DNA of 38,962 nt from a virus (IMGVR_UViG_3300025585_000091:1-38962), one strand, 5' to 3'; shown: positions 25,571 through 32,657, numbered from the stretch's first letter. Notes: generated by a model from the letters alone, not told the origin. Numbers and translations: made by a program.

Positions 25571-25864
25571 TCAACGACCCTTGTAAGAACTACTCTTAGG
25601 AGCAGCCTTACGCGGAACAGTACCAGAACCCGAACCCGAACGACCACGATTAGCAGCAGCCTTCTTCATAGCCACACCAACCAAACCAGCGTTCTGCTTG
25701 GCACGAGCCAAACCATAAGCACGAGTACCCTTCTTAATGCCCTTCTTAGCAAGTTCCTTATCCAAACCTGCCGACAAAGCAGTAAGACCACTAGTAGTAC
25801 GGCTAACAGTCGAAGGCTTCTTTGCAGTCGCCTTCTTTGCTACAGGACGCTTTCCCATCGGCAT
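25571..25864 (-). CDS. Lysine-rich basic protein (97 aa)
   Basis: Opens MPMGKRPVAKKATAKKPS and ends KAAPKSSSYKGR, with a helical centre (LTALSAGLDKELAKKGIKKG). Histone-like composition. Follows the portal gene, so it may enter the head with DNA. A run GSGSGSG near the C-terminus is a flexible linker. Confidence 0.62.
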   Translation of the reverse strand: MPMGKRPVAKKATAKKPSTVSRTTSGLTALSAGLDKELAKKGIKKGTRAYGLARAKQNAGLVGVAMKKAAANRGRSGSGSGTVPRKAAPKSSSYKGR

Positions 25865-25918
25865 GATAACTCCTTAGATAAAAAACTTTGCTCTAACCAT
25901 TAAACAAGAAACGTAACA

Positions 25919-27763
25919 TCAACCCATCGGAGGCATGTCCTGAGGCATACCTTGCGGCATATCTTGCGGCATACCAGTAGGCATCTGTCCCATATCCTGA
26001 GGCCCAGCAGGCTCAGCCTGCTGTGGCGCAGGAACCTGCTGAATAAACGAAGTAGGGTCTTTAATACCAAAACCGTTACGCATCACATGCTCAGCCAACT
26101 TGGCAGGATCAACAACACCAGCAGAAATGAATGGGGCCATAGCATCCAACAACTGTAGGGCCGACTGGCGACGGAAAGTTTCATTACGAGGCTGAGTAGA
26201 CCCAGCCTCAACCTGAAAATCATACTCGCCCTGAACGGCATCACGATCATACTGCACCCAAACAGTAGAACCATCAGGGCCAACAATCTTAGCAACCTGC
26301 TCAGTGGTCAAAAACTCTTGCGTCAACTGAATACAACGCTCAGCAATCTCACTGATAGTGGTTTCAATTGTAGCCAACTTGTCAGCAGACCTAGCATTCG
26401 ACATGTCCTGAATCATCGAAGCCTCAGTAGCGGTACGACGAACCTCAGACACCGAACCGCGCTGATATTCGGTCACCGCACTTGTACGATCCATGTCATC
26501 CAGAATCATAGCGGTCTGGTTATAGAACTCGGGAGGCAAACTGGTGGTGGTAATCGGGGCGATTACCTCACCAAACGGCACATCCGAATCGACAGGGATC
26601 AAAGCGTTATCATCTGACGACATGAGAGCAGCCAAACCGTCAGGCCCAATCTCATCAGGCTTATACATGTACATGCGACGGAACCTTTTACGGTCATTCA
26701 CCATCTGAGTACGGGTCAAAGCCAATTCCATCTGCAATGGAACAATCGACTCCAAATCACCCATCGGATACAACTTCTCAGGCACCACATAGTTCTGAGC
26801 AAACACAAACGGATGCCCAAACGGGTACGGAAAATCGTCAGGTGCGCTCAAAAACATGTCGCAACCCTCAGCGAACGTGCACAACATGCCCGAAACCAGA
26901 TCGTAATACTCCCAGACCACCACAAAATCGGACTCACGACCACGTTCCTCACCCGAAAACATCAGGTCATAATCCTTCTTAGCCTGCGACATAGCAGTAC
27001 CCTTAAGTTTCTTGCGAGCAGCCTTATCCCAACCCTCAAATTCCTTCGCTTCCTGCAACGGAACATACAAACGTTGAGCAATCCACCGTGCATTCTTCAA
27101 ACGAGTAGCATCAGGATCAATATAAACATCAAAAGGAGAAACACGTTCCACATGAGGACGGTCTTGGCGTGCCACAGACCGCACCGTAGGCACAGAACTA
27201 ATGATTTCTTCCTCAGTAGGGAACTCTAAATCCAAACCAGACTGCTCGGCCTGCAACTTTGCCTGCTGAACCTGCAACAACTGCTCTTTAACATCCTCCA
27301 CCCACACATCATGCGGAGTGTCCTCAGTTTCTTCCTCCAACAACCAAGTGATCTTAGCGATACCCAACCCCAAAACCACAAAATCCTTGATAAGGAGTTT
27401 CAATTCCTCATGAAAATCGAAATGTTGCCAATGATAGTTGGCAACAGCCTCAATAACACGGGCCTGTTCCTCAAATTCGGGCTTTCGGGCAGAAACAGTG
27501 ATCTTCGGATAGTTCACCATAATCGACGGAATGATAACATTCGCCGTAGAAAACATCATATTCGGCGCAATAACGTCCTCATAGCCAGAAAGTTCCGAAT
27601 ATTCGTACTGGTTGGCATACAACTTGATGATCTTAGCCCACTTCTCATCAAAACCAGCGTTCTTACGCCACTTCATAGCGTCGTTCACACGACGCAAACA
27701 AGAACCAACCGACATTTCATAGCCGTCAGGTGACTGGGGATGTTCCTTCTCATCGTTCTTCAT
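25919..27763 (-). CDS. Portal protein
   Basis: A 614-residue portal of the podovirus type: an N-terminal helical region with W-x-x-N...LYANQYEYSELSGYEDVIAPNMMFSTANVIIPSIM, the central stem/clip part with DPDATRLKNARWIAQRLYVP, and a C-terminal crown. It ends in a low-complexity Met/Pro/Gln tail with repeated MPQDMPQGM units. It lies after the terminase and a zinc-ribbon gene, as expected. It forms the ring through which DNA is packaged. Confidence 0.87.
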   Translation of the reverse strand: MKNDEKEHPQSPDGYEMSVGSCLRRVNDAMKWRKNAGFDEKWAKIIKLYANQYEYSELSGYEDVIAPNMMFSTANVIIPSIMVNYPKITVSARKPEFEEQARVIEAVANYHWQHFDFHEELKLLIKDFVVLGLGIAKITWLLEEETEDTPHDVWVEDVKEQLLQVQQAKLQAEQSGLDLEFPTEEEIISSVPTVRSVARQDRPHVERVSPFDVYIDPDATRLKNARWIAQRLYVPLQEAKEFEGWDKAARKKLKGTAMSQAKKDYDLMFSGEERGRESDFVVVWEYYDLVSGMLCTFAEGCDMFLSAPDDFPYPFGHPFVFAQNYVVPEKLYPMGDLESIVPLQMELALTRTQMVNDRKRFRRMYMYKPDEIGPDGLAALMSSDDNALIPVDSDVPFGEVIAPITTTSLPPEFYNQTAMILDDMDRTSAVTEYQRGSVSEVRRTATEASMIQDMSNARSADKLATIETTISEIAERCIQLTQEFLTTEQVAKIVGPDGSTVWVQYDRDAVQGEYDFQVEAGSTQPRNETFRRQSALQLLDAMAPFISAGVVDPAKLAEHVMRNGFGIKDPTSFIQQVPAPQQAEPAGPQDMGQMPTGMPQDMPQGMPQDMPPMG

Positions 27764-28110
27764 GCAGAAATCACCTTATCAGACGCAACAGAAGCAGGCT
27801 TACCACCAAAAGCACCACTCTTTTTAGAAACTTCACCAATTTTCTTCAACGTAGACCCCGCAGCACCATTCCAACCCTTACCAGTATCCATCGGAACAGG
27901 ATCGAAACCTGCTGCACGGGCCTCCGACATTGCTTTGTCGGCCCGTTCCTTCTCAGTGGACTCATGAAAATACTCTTTACCACCCTGAAACGACACCCGA
28001 AGTGTCTTGGCACGACAAGCGAAACACCAATCAGGTTTAGAACATTCCAAATTGAAACGATCCAACGGCCATTCACGGTCACAGTTCTTACAAATCATCA
28101 CATTACTCAT
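27760..28110 (-). CDS. Zinc-ribbon protein between terminase and portal (116 aa)
   Basis: The N-terminus has CKNC (7-10) and C23...C29-x2-C32, giving a four-cysteine zinc ribbon of the type ICKNCDREWPLDRF...CFACR, often annotated as an HNH-less ribbon in phages. The C-terminal half is disordered, Lys/Gly/Ser-rich. No HNH histidines are seen, so a packaging endonuclease is unlikely. It overlaps the portal start by four bases. Confidence 0.66.
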   Translation of the reverse strand: MSNVMICKNCDREWPLDRFNLECSKPDWCFACRAKTLRVSFQGGKEYFHESTEKERADKAMSEARAAGFDPVPMDTGKGWNGAAGSTLKKIGEVSKKSGAFGGKPASVASDKVISA

Positions 28111-28119
28111 AACAAAACG

Positions 28120-29832
28120 TCACACCAGCGGAGACAAACCCTGATTTGTTTTGTTCCTCTTATCCAACATACGCTCATACCAAGCAAACGAACCCTTCAC
28201 ACGGGCAGCATCACCCTGCCCGTGCGGCAACTCAGTCCTAGCATACTTCAAACCCTGCACAGCCATACCCAACGACATAACACAGTCATCATGCGGACTA
28301 CCAGACATACGGCCACGCACATCCCGAGTGAACGTCCGCAACTCATGCAACGTCTTTTGATGCGGCATATTCTCCACATCACGCAACCAAGCAGCCAACT
28401 CATCCACCAACAACGGTTTCGACGTATGCGTCGTCAACCAACCCATCGACTCCAACGGCCTATCCTGCCGTTTCGTAAACGTCCTACGCTTATACAACCA
28501 CTTATACTTAGAACGCTGGAGAGCCTTCAAAACAGTCAAACCATGATTGTTCACCTCAGGAACAATCAAAGCATTCCGATAAAACCAGCCGATAGCAGGC
28601 AAAACAGTTTCACCAAACACATCAGGATCAACACGCCCATACCACACCGCCACAGGCTGACCAGTATTCACACACAACACCCAAGCCACCGTAGCATCAC
28701 CATGCTCCAAACCCTCAGCAATATCAGCACCAATCGTATACGTCCACTTATCCGCATGATTCGGAGGATCAAACACAATAAACGGGCCACCCTCTACCAA
28801 CGTCACCTCAGACGACTTGGCACCAGAAATAGTATAAGCCGTAGCATCCGTCGCCTTAAAGCGACGGATATTCACCTGATCGAAAACAGGATTACCAGAC
28901 CCAATAAACGCCTCAACAGGATCAGAAGGATACTCCTGATGCAACTGCCACAACTTGCCAGCCAACTCCTTAGCCTTAGCATCATACCAATCCTGCGAAC
29001 GTTCATCCACCGCAGACCACGGAAAAAACACAGAATGAAAACCATTCTCCCCCGACTCAGCCTGCAACCACATGTCATGAAAAAACGTGCCCTCACCATT
29101 CGCCGTACTTAAGCCAATAGCACGACCACCCAAATCAATCGTCGGCTCCACAGAAGCCCACGCAGACTCAGGATTAGGAAGAAACGCCCACTCGTCCAAC
29201 ACCACCAAAAACAGCGACTCACCACGAGCAGGATCATTATTCGACGGCAACGACTGAATCTGCGAATCATTATCAAACGTCATAACCAAACGAGTACGAT
29301 CCAACAACTTAGGGCCACGCAACCGCACCCACTCAGGCAAACCACGAAACGCATACCGAGTCTTAGCCAACAACGCAACCGACTCACGCTCAGTCCTAGA
29401 AAGCATCACAATATGACGATCAGCCCAACCAAACGCACACCACAACGTAAAAGCCGACACCAACGTAGAAAACCCGATCTGACGGGCCTTCAAACAAATA
29501 TTACGACGATACTTAATCCAATCCCAAGCCACCTGCGACTGGGCATCCCGCAACCTTAGCGGGATGCGCCCACGGCCAGGAAATTTGATACTAAGATTAT
29601 CCTCACAAAACTTGGTGAAACCATCATGAAAAACCCTGACAACATCGTCAGGCAACTCAGGCAACGTCCAATCCACCACAACCTGAGGAAACCACGTTTT
29701 CCACGCAATCTCCTGCTCCAACTCCGTAATCGACCAAGTAACCTTCTGCTTACGCTGACGCTTAATTTCATTAGCAGAACGCACCACCTCACGCACAGGC
29801 GTAGCCCGAGCATCCGAACCAGAAGGCATCAA
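28120..29832 (-). CDS. terL: Terminase large subunit
   Basis: A 570-residue packaging motor. Walker A-like KARQIGFST (115-123), Walker B LVVLDEWAF with D213-E214, and coupling motif STANGEGTFF follow in order. The nuclease half has a first acidic strand TIGADIAEG, later VPEVNNHG, and SPHDD near the C-terminus supplying metal ligands. It should translocate DNA into the head and cut it. Start ATG 29832 overlaps the small subunit stop. Confidence 0.92.
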   Translation of the reverse strand: MMPSGSDARATPVREVVRSANEIKRQRKQKVTWSITELEQEIAWKTWFPQVVVDWTLPELPDDVVRVFHDGFTKFCEDNLSIKFPGRGRIPLRLRDAQSQVAWDWIKYRRNICLKARQIGFSTLVSAFTLWCAFGWADRHIVMLSRTERESVALLAKTRYAFRGLPEWVRLRGPKLLDRTRLVMTFDNDSQIQSLPSNNDPARGESLFLVVLDEWAFLPNPESAWASVEPTIDLGGRAIGLSTANGEGTFFHDMWLQAESGENGFHSVFFPWSAVDERSQDWYDAKAKELAGKLWQLHQEYPSDPVEAFIGSGNPVFDQVNIRRFKATDATAYTISGAKSSEVTLVEGGPFIVFDPPNHADKWTYTIGADIAEGLEHGDATVAWVLCVNTGQPVAVWYGRVDPDVFGETVLPAIGWFYRNALIVPEVNNHGLTVLKALQRSKYKWLYKRRTFTKRQDRPLESMGWLTTHTSKPLLVDELAAWLRDVENMPHQKTLHELRTFTRDVRGRMSGSPHDDCVMSLGMAVQGLKYARTELPHGQGDAARVKGSFAWYERMLDKRNKTNQGLSPLV

Positions 29833-30338
29833 ACCACCCTACGCTTCGCAAGTTCAATAGCAGCCGCCTCAGCCCGCTCAGCCACAGCCAAATCCCTAAC
29901 GCGCTGCAACTCCTCCAACGACAAATCAGAAATCGAATCCTCAGCAATCTCATCAGCCACATCCAACAAATCCGAAGAACGACCAAACTGACCCATCACA
30001 CCAGAAGCACGCATCCACACCTCAGCATACTTCACATCACGCTTCTCCATCGCCACATCATACACCATATTCAACATCGCCTGAACACGCTCAGGCGAAG
30101 AAGCATTCTGCAACGTATAAAACCTGATCGCCTCCTGAACCCGAGCATCCTTCGACCACTTCCACACAGCCTGCTTCGTAACACCCAAAACCTCACACAA
30201 CTCCACCAACGTCTGAATCTCACGCTCAGCAGGCGGCGTAGCCGCCCACACCACATACGCACGCTGACGAGCATTCAACTCACGACGCTTACGCTCCTGA
30301 ACCTCAGAAGTAGGACGACCACGCTTCACATCAACCAT
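29829..30338 (-). CDS. terS: Terminase small subunit
   Basis: Start ATG 30338 (MVDVKRGRPTSEVQERKRRE); a TTG two codons upstream also fits. 169 residues with a HTH at about 50-75 (TLVELCEVLGVTKQAVWKWSKDARV), a central helical oligomerisation region, and a C-terminal coiled coil. The KRGRP at the start is AT-hook-like. It recognises the packaging site; first gene of the leftward operon. Preceded by two G+C-rich hairpins. Confidence 0.82.
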   Translation of the reverse strand: MVDVKRGRPTSEVQERKRRELNARQRAYVVWAATPPAEREIQTLVELCEVLGVTKQAVWKWSKDARVQEAIRFYTLQNASSPERVQAMLNMVYDVAMEKRDVKYAEVWMRASGVMGQFGRSSDLLDVADEIAEDSISDLSLEELQRVRDLAVAERAEAAAIELAKRRVV

Positions 30339-30392
30339 AAACAAACCACCTCACAATAAACCCCAGAAACGTAACAACCATAAACAAAACAA

Positions 30393-30409
30393 CCCCCCAC
30401 GGAGGGGGG
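30393..30409 (-). terminator. Hairpin with T-rich tail in late-operon leader
   Basis: CCCCCC (30393-30398) and GGGGGG (30404-30409) make a six-pair G+C stem with a five-base loop. Read on the minus strand it is followed by TTGTTTTGTTTATGG, a T-rich tail typical of a rho-independent terminator. It stands 55 bases before the small terminase start, so it would stop late transcription unless antitermination occurs. Confidence 0.62.
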
Positions 30410-30471
30410 ACGGCCGCAACGAGGGGGGAGGACAAAACAAACAAAACAGACACCACAAACAAACACAGACA

Positions 30472-30495
30472 CCCCCGAAGCGCAAGCGAAGGGGG
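30472..30495 (-). terminator. Second leader hairpin with GAA/GAA internal loop
   Basis: CCCCC (30472-30476) pairs with GGGGG (30491-30495); inside, symmetrical GAA/GAA strands flank a GC-closed GCAA tetraloop. On the minus strand the downstream sequence is T/G-rich (TGTCTGTGTTTGTTTG). It may be a terminator or a protein-binding leader element; the purine-rich internal loop is unusual for a simple terminator. Confidence 0.5.
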
Positions 30496-30804
30496 AAAGT
30501 CGTAACAACACAAACACAAAAAAGAGCAGCCCATTGACCACCCACAACACGTTCCCTGTCTCCACCTACGTTCCGACAGGAACACAAACAAACACCCAAA
30601 CATAACCCCACAGCGTAACAGCAGGTCACAACACATGCAACCCTCTGACCAGCACATTCACAAACACACAAACACAAAACTTAACCAAAAACATACCAAA
30701 AATTTACCTCCCGTTAACCTAACGTTCACCCAACATACACGGATATGTACGGAACCATCTAGGAATCATACAGGTTTGAGGGCGGGTGGGGGGCCGTATA
30801 CCCC

Positions 30805-30873
30805 GTTAGGCTTCCTTCGCATGCCGTGTTAGGCTGACTTGACGGGCGATGTTAGGCTGACCTAACGAACATG
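30805..30873 (+). repeat. Three iterons, 23-bp period
   Basis: GTTAGGCT occurs at 30805, 30828 and 30851, exactly 23 bases apart; the last two share GTTAGGCTGACYT. An inverted partial copy (CCTAAC) lies at 30861-30866. Regular spacing near two helical turns is typical of initiator or repressor binding arrays. Confidence 0.72.
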
Positions 30874-30879
30874 TGTTCG
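30866..30879. promoter_or_regulatory. LexA (SOS) box 1
   Basis: CGAAC-ATGT-GTTCG, a perfect match to the Gram-positive/actinobacterial LexA operator CGAAC-N4-GTTCG, flanked by A and A. It directly follows the third iteron. Confidence 0.8.
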
Positions 30880-30880
30880 A

Positions 30881-30894
30881 CGTACATGCGTTCG
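30881..30894. promoter_or_regulatory. Imperfect LexA box
   Basis: CGTAC-ATGC-GTTCG, one mismatch from the LexA operator, starting two bases after box 1. Tandem placement suggests cooperative binding; alone it would be weak evidence. Confidence 0.5.
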
Positions 30895-30896
30895 AT

Positions 30897-30910
30897 TGAC
30901 TGGCCAGTCA
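30897..30910. promoter_or_regulatory. Perfect 14-bp palindrome TGACTGGCCAGTCA
   Basis: A perfect inverted repeat followed by further GTCA/TGAC copies up to about 30935 (AGTCAGTCAGGCTGACTC, CCAGTCAGTCAA). Looks like a multi-site operator for an unidentified dimeric protein, between LexA boxes. Confidence 0.55.
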
Positions 30911-30953
30911 GTCAGGCTGACTCACCAGTCAGTCAACACGCTCGGCACACGAC

Positions 30954-30967
30954 CGAACATACGTTCG
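30954..30967. promoter_or_regulatory. LexA (SOS) box 2
   Basis: CGAAC-ATAC-GTTCG, perfect consensus, 18 bases before the first DnaA box. Confidence 0.82.
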
Positions 30968-30985
30968 ATGGAGTGTCCTGTCTGG

Positions 30986-31016
30986 TTGTCCACAGGTTGT
31001 TCACAGGTGTGGATAA
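30986..31016. promoter_or_regulatory. DnaA box cluster, putative replication origin
   Basis: Three 9-mers within 31 bases: TTGTCCACA (30986-30994), TTGTTCACA (30997-31005) and TGTGGATAA (31008-31016, the complement of TTATCCACA). These are the actinobacterial and classical DnaA boxes. A fourth near-match, TGTGGATAT, is at 31103-31111. The cluster, beside iterons and an A+T-richer tract, looks like a host-DnaA-dependent origin. Confidence 0.72.
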
Positions 31017-31021
31017 GTGGT

Positions 31022-31035
31022 CGAACGTGTGTTCG
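31022..31035. promoter_or_regulatory. LexA (SOS) box 3
   Basis: CGAAC-GTGT-GTTCG, perfect consensus, five bases after the third DnaA box, so LexA and DnaA binding could interfere. Confidence 0.8.
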
Positions 31036-31194
31036 TGCACAAGCGCACAAGCGCCGCTGTAGTGCGTTCTGCGGTTTCTGGGCACCCTAGTACCGTGCAC
31101 CCTGTGGATATTCGATCCTGAGCGAAATCACTGTCCGTGGTCGGTTTGGCCACTGTGGGTGGTTTGTTTCTGACAGAAATGTCAGGTTTGCGCC

Positions 31195-31301
31195 CGTGTA
31201 CGCGCGTGTGCGCGCCCGCGTGCGCCCGCGTGATCCTAAGACAAGGTGCCAGCGTGCGCATGCACGCACGTGTACGCGTGTACGTGCGCGTCGCGCGCGC
31301 G
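31195..31301. other. Alternating purine-pyrimidine (Z-DNA-prone) tracts
   Basis: 31195-31215 alternates for 21 bases; 31252-31291 alternates without a break for 40 bases (GC/AC/GT steps) and is followed by (CG)5 at 31292-31301. Such sequences flip to Z-DNA under negative supercoiling. Composition differs sharply from the rest of the genome. Confidence 0.75.
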
Positions 31302-31318
31302 ACCCCCATCTGTCGGAG

Positions 31319-31334
31319 AGATAGGCACCTATCT
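31319..31334. promoter_or_regulatory. Operator-like palindrome upstream of early promoter
   Basis: AGATAGG-CA-CCTATCT, perfect seven-base arms, 21 bases upstream of the candidate -35 element of the rightward promoter. A repressor or activator site is plausible. Confidence 0.5.
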
Positions 31335-31355
31335 GTTTCCCGAATAAGAAATCGC

Positions 31356-31384
31356 TTGCAATGGTCGAGGGGTTCGTGTAGCGT
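31356..31384 (+). promoter_or_regulatory. Candidate rightward early promoter
   Basis: TTGCAA (31356-31361), 17-base spacer, TAGCGT (31379-31384), fitting the actinobacterial -35 TTGNNN / -10 TANNNT pattern. It lies 64 bases before the first early gene. The near-perfect palindrome GGCGGACCG-TA-CGGTTCGCC at 31400-31419 would fall just downstream of the start of transcription. Confidence 0.55.
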
Positions 31385-31426
31385 TTCACTCATCACAACG
31401 GCGGACCGTACGGTTCGCCCCGAACG

Positions 31427-31444
31427 CCAGAGTCTCTGGCAGAG
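31427..31444 (+). promoter_or_regulatory. Composite operator CCAGAG-TCTCTGGCAGAG
   Basis: Contains the perfect 15-base palindrome GCCAGAGTCTCTGGC (31426-31440) overlapping a TCTCTGGCAGAGA copy of the dispersed palindrome. The same composite occurs before the next gene (31782-31800) and, inverted, before the AAA+ gene (33501-33519). Confidence 0.6.
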
Positions 31445-31447
31445 AGA

Positions 31448-31696
31448 ATGAGGGGAACAGTGAACGAACAGGCTACGGTGCAGGTCGGTGGCGGCACGCT
31501 GACGTTGGGCGGTTGGTATGTCCATGCGGGCTATCCTGAGCGGAGGATGCAGGTCGGCTACCCTGTGGGCAGCGATACCGTCATGGGGCTGCTGTACTGG
31601 CGCAGTGCCGACGGGGATGGCGTGTACTGGGGTGCGGATCGTTGGGTATCCATCGGTGCGGATGACCTTCAGTACATGTTTCTGATCGTCGGGTAG
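31448..31696 (+). CDS. First early gene, small protein (82 aa)
   Basis: ATG 31448; GTG 31460 has the better ribosome-binding site (AGGGG five bases upstream) and would give 78 residues. The protein is beta-rich with VMGLLYWRSADGDGVYWG near 46-63. The phrase MG-x-x-R-x-(T/A)DGDG recurs in the products of 31811 and 32317, so these look like diverged paralogues. First gene downstream of the control region, so likely expressed at once on infection; such genes often counter host functions, which is inference. Confidence 0.7.
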   Translation: MRGTVNEQATVQVGGGTLTLGGWYVHAGYPERRMQVGYPVGSDTVMGLLYWRSADGDGVYWGADRWVSIGADDLQYMFLIVG

Positions 31697-31724
31697 TTTC
31701 GGTCAGAGTCTTTGTGTGGTGACG

Positions 31725-31753
31725 GCTGCCCCACTCGTGGTGAGTGGGGTGGC
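31725..31753 (+). other. Intergenic stem-loop after first early gene
   Basis: CCCCACTC (31729-31736) pairs with GAGTGGGG (31742-31749) over a five-base loop; G·T and C-G pairs extend it to about 12 pairs. Preceded by the half-conserved palindrome TTTCGGTCAGAGT at 31697 right after the TAG stop. No T-run. Confidence 0.6.
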
Positions 31754-31810
31754 AGTGGGTACACAAGGGTATCCAACGAGTGCCAGAGTTTCTGGCAGAG
31801 GGAATGGTGA

Positions 31811-32122
31811 GTGGTGAAACTGGCAGACATGAATCCCGCTAGCGGGGTGGCGCACAAGGGGCACGATGTGTTGCGGAACGTTGGGGCATGGTCGTTCTAC
31901 GACTATGTGGACAGCGACGGCATGTTGGTGCGGGCGGTCTCGCACTATCACACTGTGATGGGTCGGTTCCGTGGTACTGAGGACGGCGTGTGCTGGTGCT
32001 GGCTCCCCGAGTCGGTGGGTTGGGGCAGCGTGTCAGACCAGCAGGGTTGCAACAGGATTGTGGCTGGCCTCGGCGGCTGGTATTTCCAGCGTGCGGGTGG
32101 CAGTAAGTGGGTGCAACGGTGA
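31811..32122 (+). CDS. Early hypothetical protein (103 aa), paralogue family
   Basis: GTG 31811 (or the adjacent GTG 31814) following GAGGGAATG. Contains YHTVMGRFRGTEDGVCWCWLPE (about 46-67), matching the MG-x-x-R-x-TDGDG-x-x-W core of the flanking paralogues. Trp-rich, soluble. Its stop overlaps the GTG start of a 29-residue membrane peptide. Confidence 0.68.
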   Translation: MVKLADMNPASGVAHKGHDVLRNVGAWSFYDYVDSDGMLVRAVSHYHTVMGRFRGTEDGVCWCWLPESVGWGSVSDQQGCNRIVAGLGGWYFQRAGGSKWVQR

Positions 32123-32208
32123 GGCTTGACAGGTACGACATGTTTGTTGTATGCTTGTTCGGCGGCATGTTGTTGGCTGCTTGGGTGGCCGAACTGCTTG
32201 TGTCGTGA
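32119..32208 (+). CDS. 29-residue membrane peptide, copy 1
   Basis: GTG 32119 overlaps the preceding TGA (GTGA). The product MRLDRYDMFVVCLFGGMLLAAW is a single membrane helix with a short acidic/basic head DRYD. It aligns position by position with the 29-residue peptide at 33325 (xDRxDxFVVxLFGGMxxAA), which shows selection on the peptide. Probably acts in the host membrane; function unknown. Confidence 0.66.
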   Translation: MRLDRYDMFVVCLFGGMLLAAWVAELLVS

Positions 32209-32213
32209 ACCAT

Positions 32214-32293
32214 CACCACCAGTTGTGCGATGGCTGGTGGTGGTGCTTGTCAACACAAGTTGGCAGTTACAAACTTTGCATGGGTGCAAAGTT
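32214..32293 (+). other. Two intergenic stem-loops
   Basis: First: CACCACCAG (32214-32222) with CTGGTGGTG (32234-32242). Second: AACTTTGCA (32272-32280) with TGCAAAGTT (32285-32293), nine perfect pairs closed by a TGGG tetraloop, immediately before the Shine-Dalgarno hairpin of the next gene. A similar ACTTTGCA/TGCAAAG hairpin is found near 38800. Confidence 0.62.
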
Positions 32294-32297
32294 GCGA

Positions 32298-32313
32298 GAA
32301 CCTAGGAGGGTTC
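32298..32313 (+). promoter_or_regulatory. Shine-Dalgarno-in-loop hairpin
   Basis: GAACC (32298-32302) pairs with GGTTC (32309-32313), exposing TAGGAG in the loop four bases before ATG 32317. A 19-base block around it is identical at 33089-33107. Confidence 0.62.
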
Positions 32314-32316
32314 ACA

Positions 32317-32637
32317 ATGGAAAAGGTTGGTCGGGGTTACGATACCCACTACATGATGCCTACGATGTGGATTGCTGTTCGCCAGCAGGCTGATGGTGGC
32401 GAGGTGCTGCTCACGGTGGCTCCCGAATTTGCTGATGCAAAGTTCTGGGTGATAGCCGAGTATCCGACTGTGGAGTGGCACGAATACAAGTGTGTGAACA
32501 CCACGGTGTGGGAGAATGGCACCCCCCATCATGGGCTTGCCCATAGTTGGGTTATGCTGGGTCGGTGCAGAGCGACTGATGGTGATGTGACCATCATTCT
32601 GCATGGCTTTCAGGGATTTACCCAGCACTGGGATTGA
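32317..32637 (+). CDS. Early hypothetical protein (106 aa), paralogue family
   Basis: ATG 32317 is fixed by the AGGAG loop upstream. The C-terminal part WVMLGRCRATDGDVTIILHG (about 78-97) is the same core as in the 31448 and 31811 products, here near the end of the protein. Beta-rich, Trp-rich, no membrane segment. Function unknown. Confidence 0.72.
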   Translation: MEKVGRGYDTHYMMPTMWIAVRQQADGGEVLLTVAPEFADAKFWVIAEYPTVEWHEYKCVNTTVWENGTPHHGLAHSWVMLGRCRATDGDVTIILHGFQGFTQHWD

Positions 32638-32657
32638 TTCCAGTTCTAGCCTGAGTG

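Larger units (their letters stand above)
30339..31447. other. Divergent control region and putative replication origin
   Basis: No convincing gene lies in these 1.1 kb. From left to right: two G+C-rich hairpins in the leader of the late operon (30393-30409, 30472-30495), an A/C-rich tract (about 30500-30740, A+T-richer near 30680-30715), GTTAGGCT iterons (30805-30858), LexA boxes, a GTCA-rich palindrome (30897-30910), DnaA boxes (30986-31016), alternating purine-pyrimidine tracts (31195-31301), a short palindrome (31319-31334), a candidate promoter and operators. It separates the leftward late arm from the rightward early arm. Confidence 0.8.

Noticed and set aside
27730-29112. Plus-strand frame of 460 codons opposite terminase
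   Set aside because: Antisense to the terminase large subunit and the zinc-ribbon gene; Arg/Thr/Ile-rich with no recognisable fold.
30326-30677. Three overlapping minus-strand frames of 79-108 codons upstream of the small terminase
   Set aside because: Cys/Val/Phe-rich products from a G/T-rich leader with hairpins; no ribosome-binding sites and mutually overlapping frames.
30871-31090. Short plus-strand frames over the LexA and DnaA boxes
   Set aside because: The bases are fully explained by regulatory repeats and no ribosome-binding site is present.
31001-31525. Minus-strand frame of 174 codons across the control region
   Set aside because: Runs through DnaA boxes, Z-DNA tracts, promoter and the first early gene; composition (Arg/Thr/His) is explained by the CG-rich repeats.
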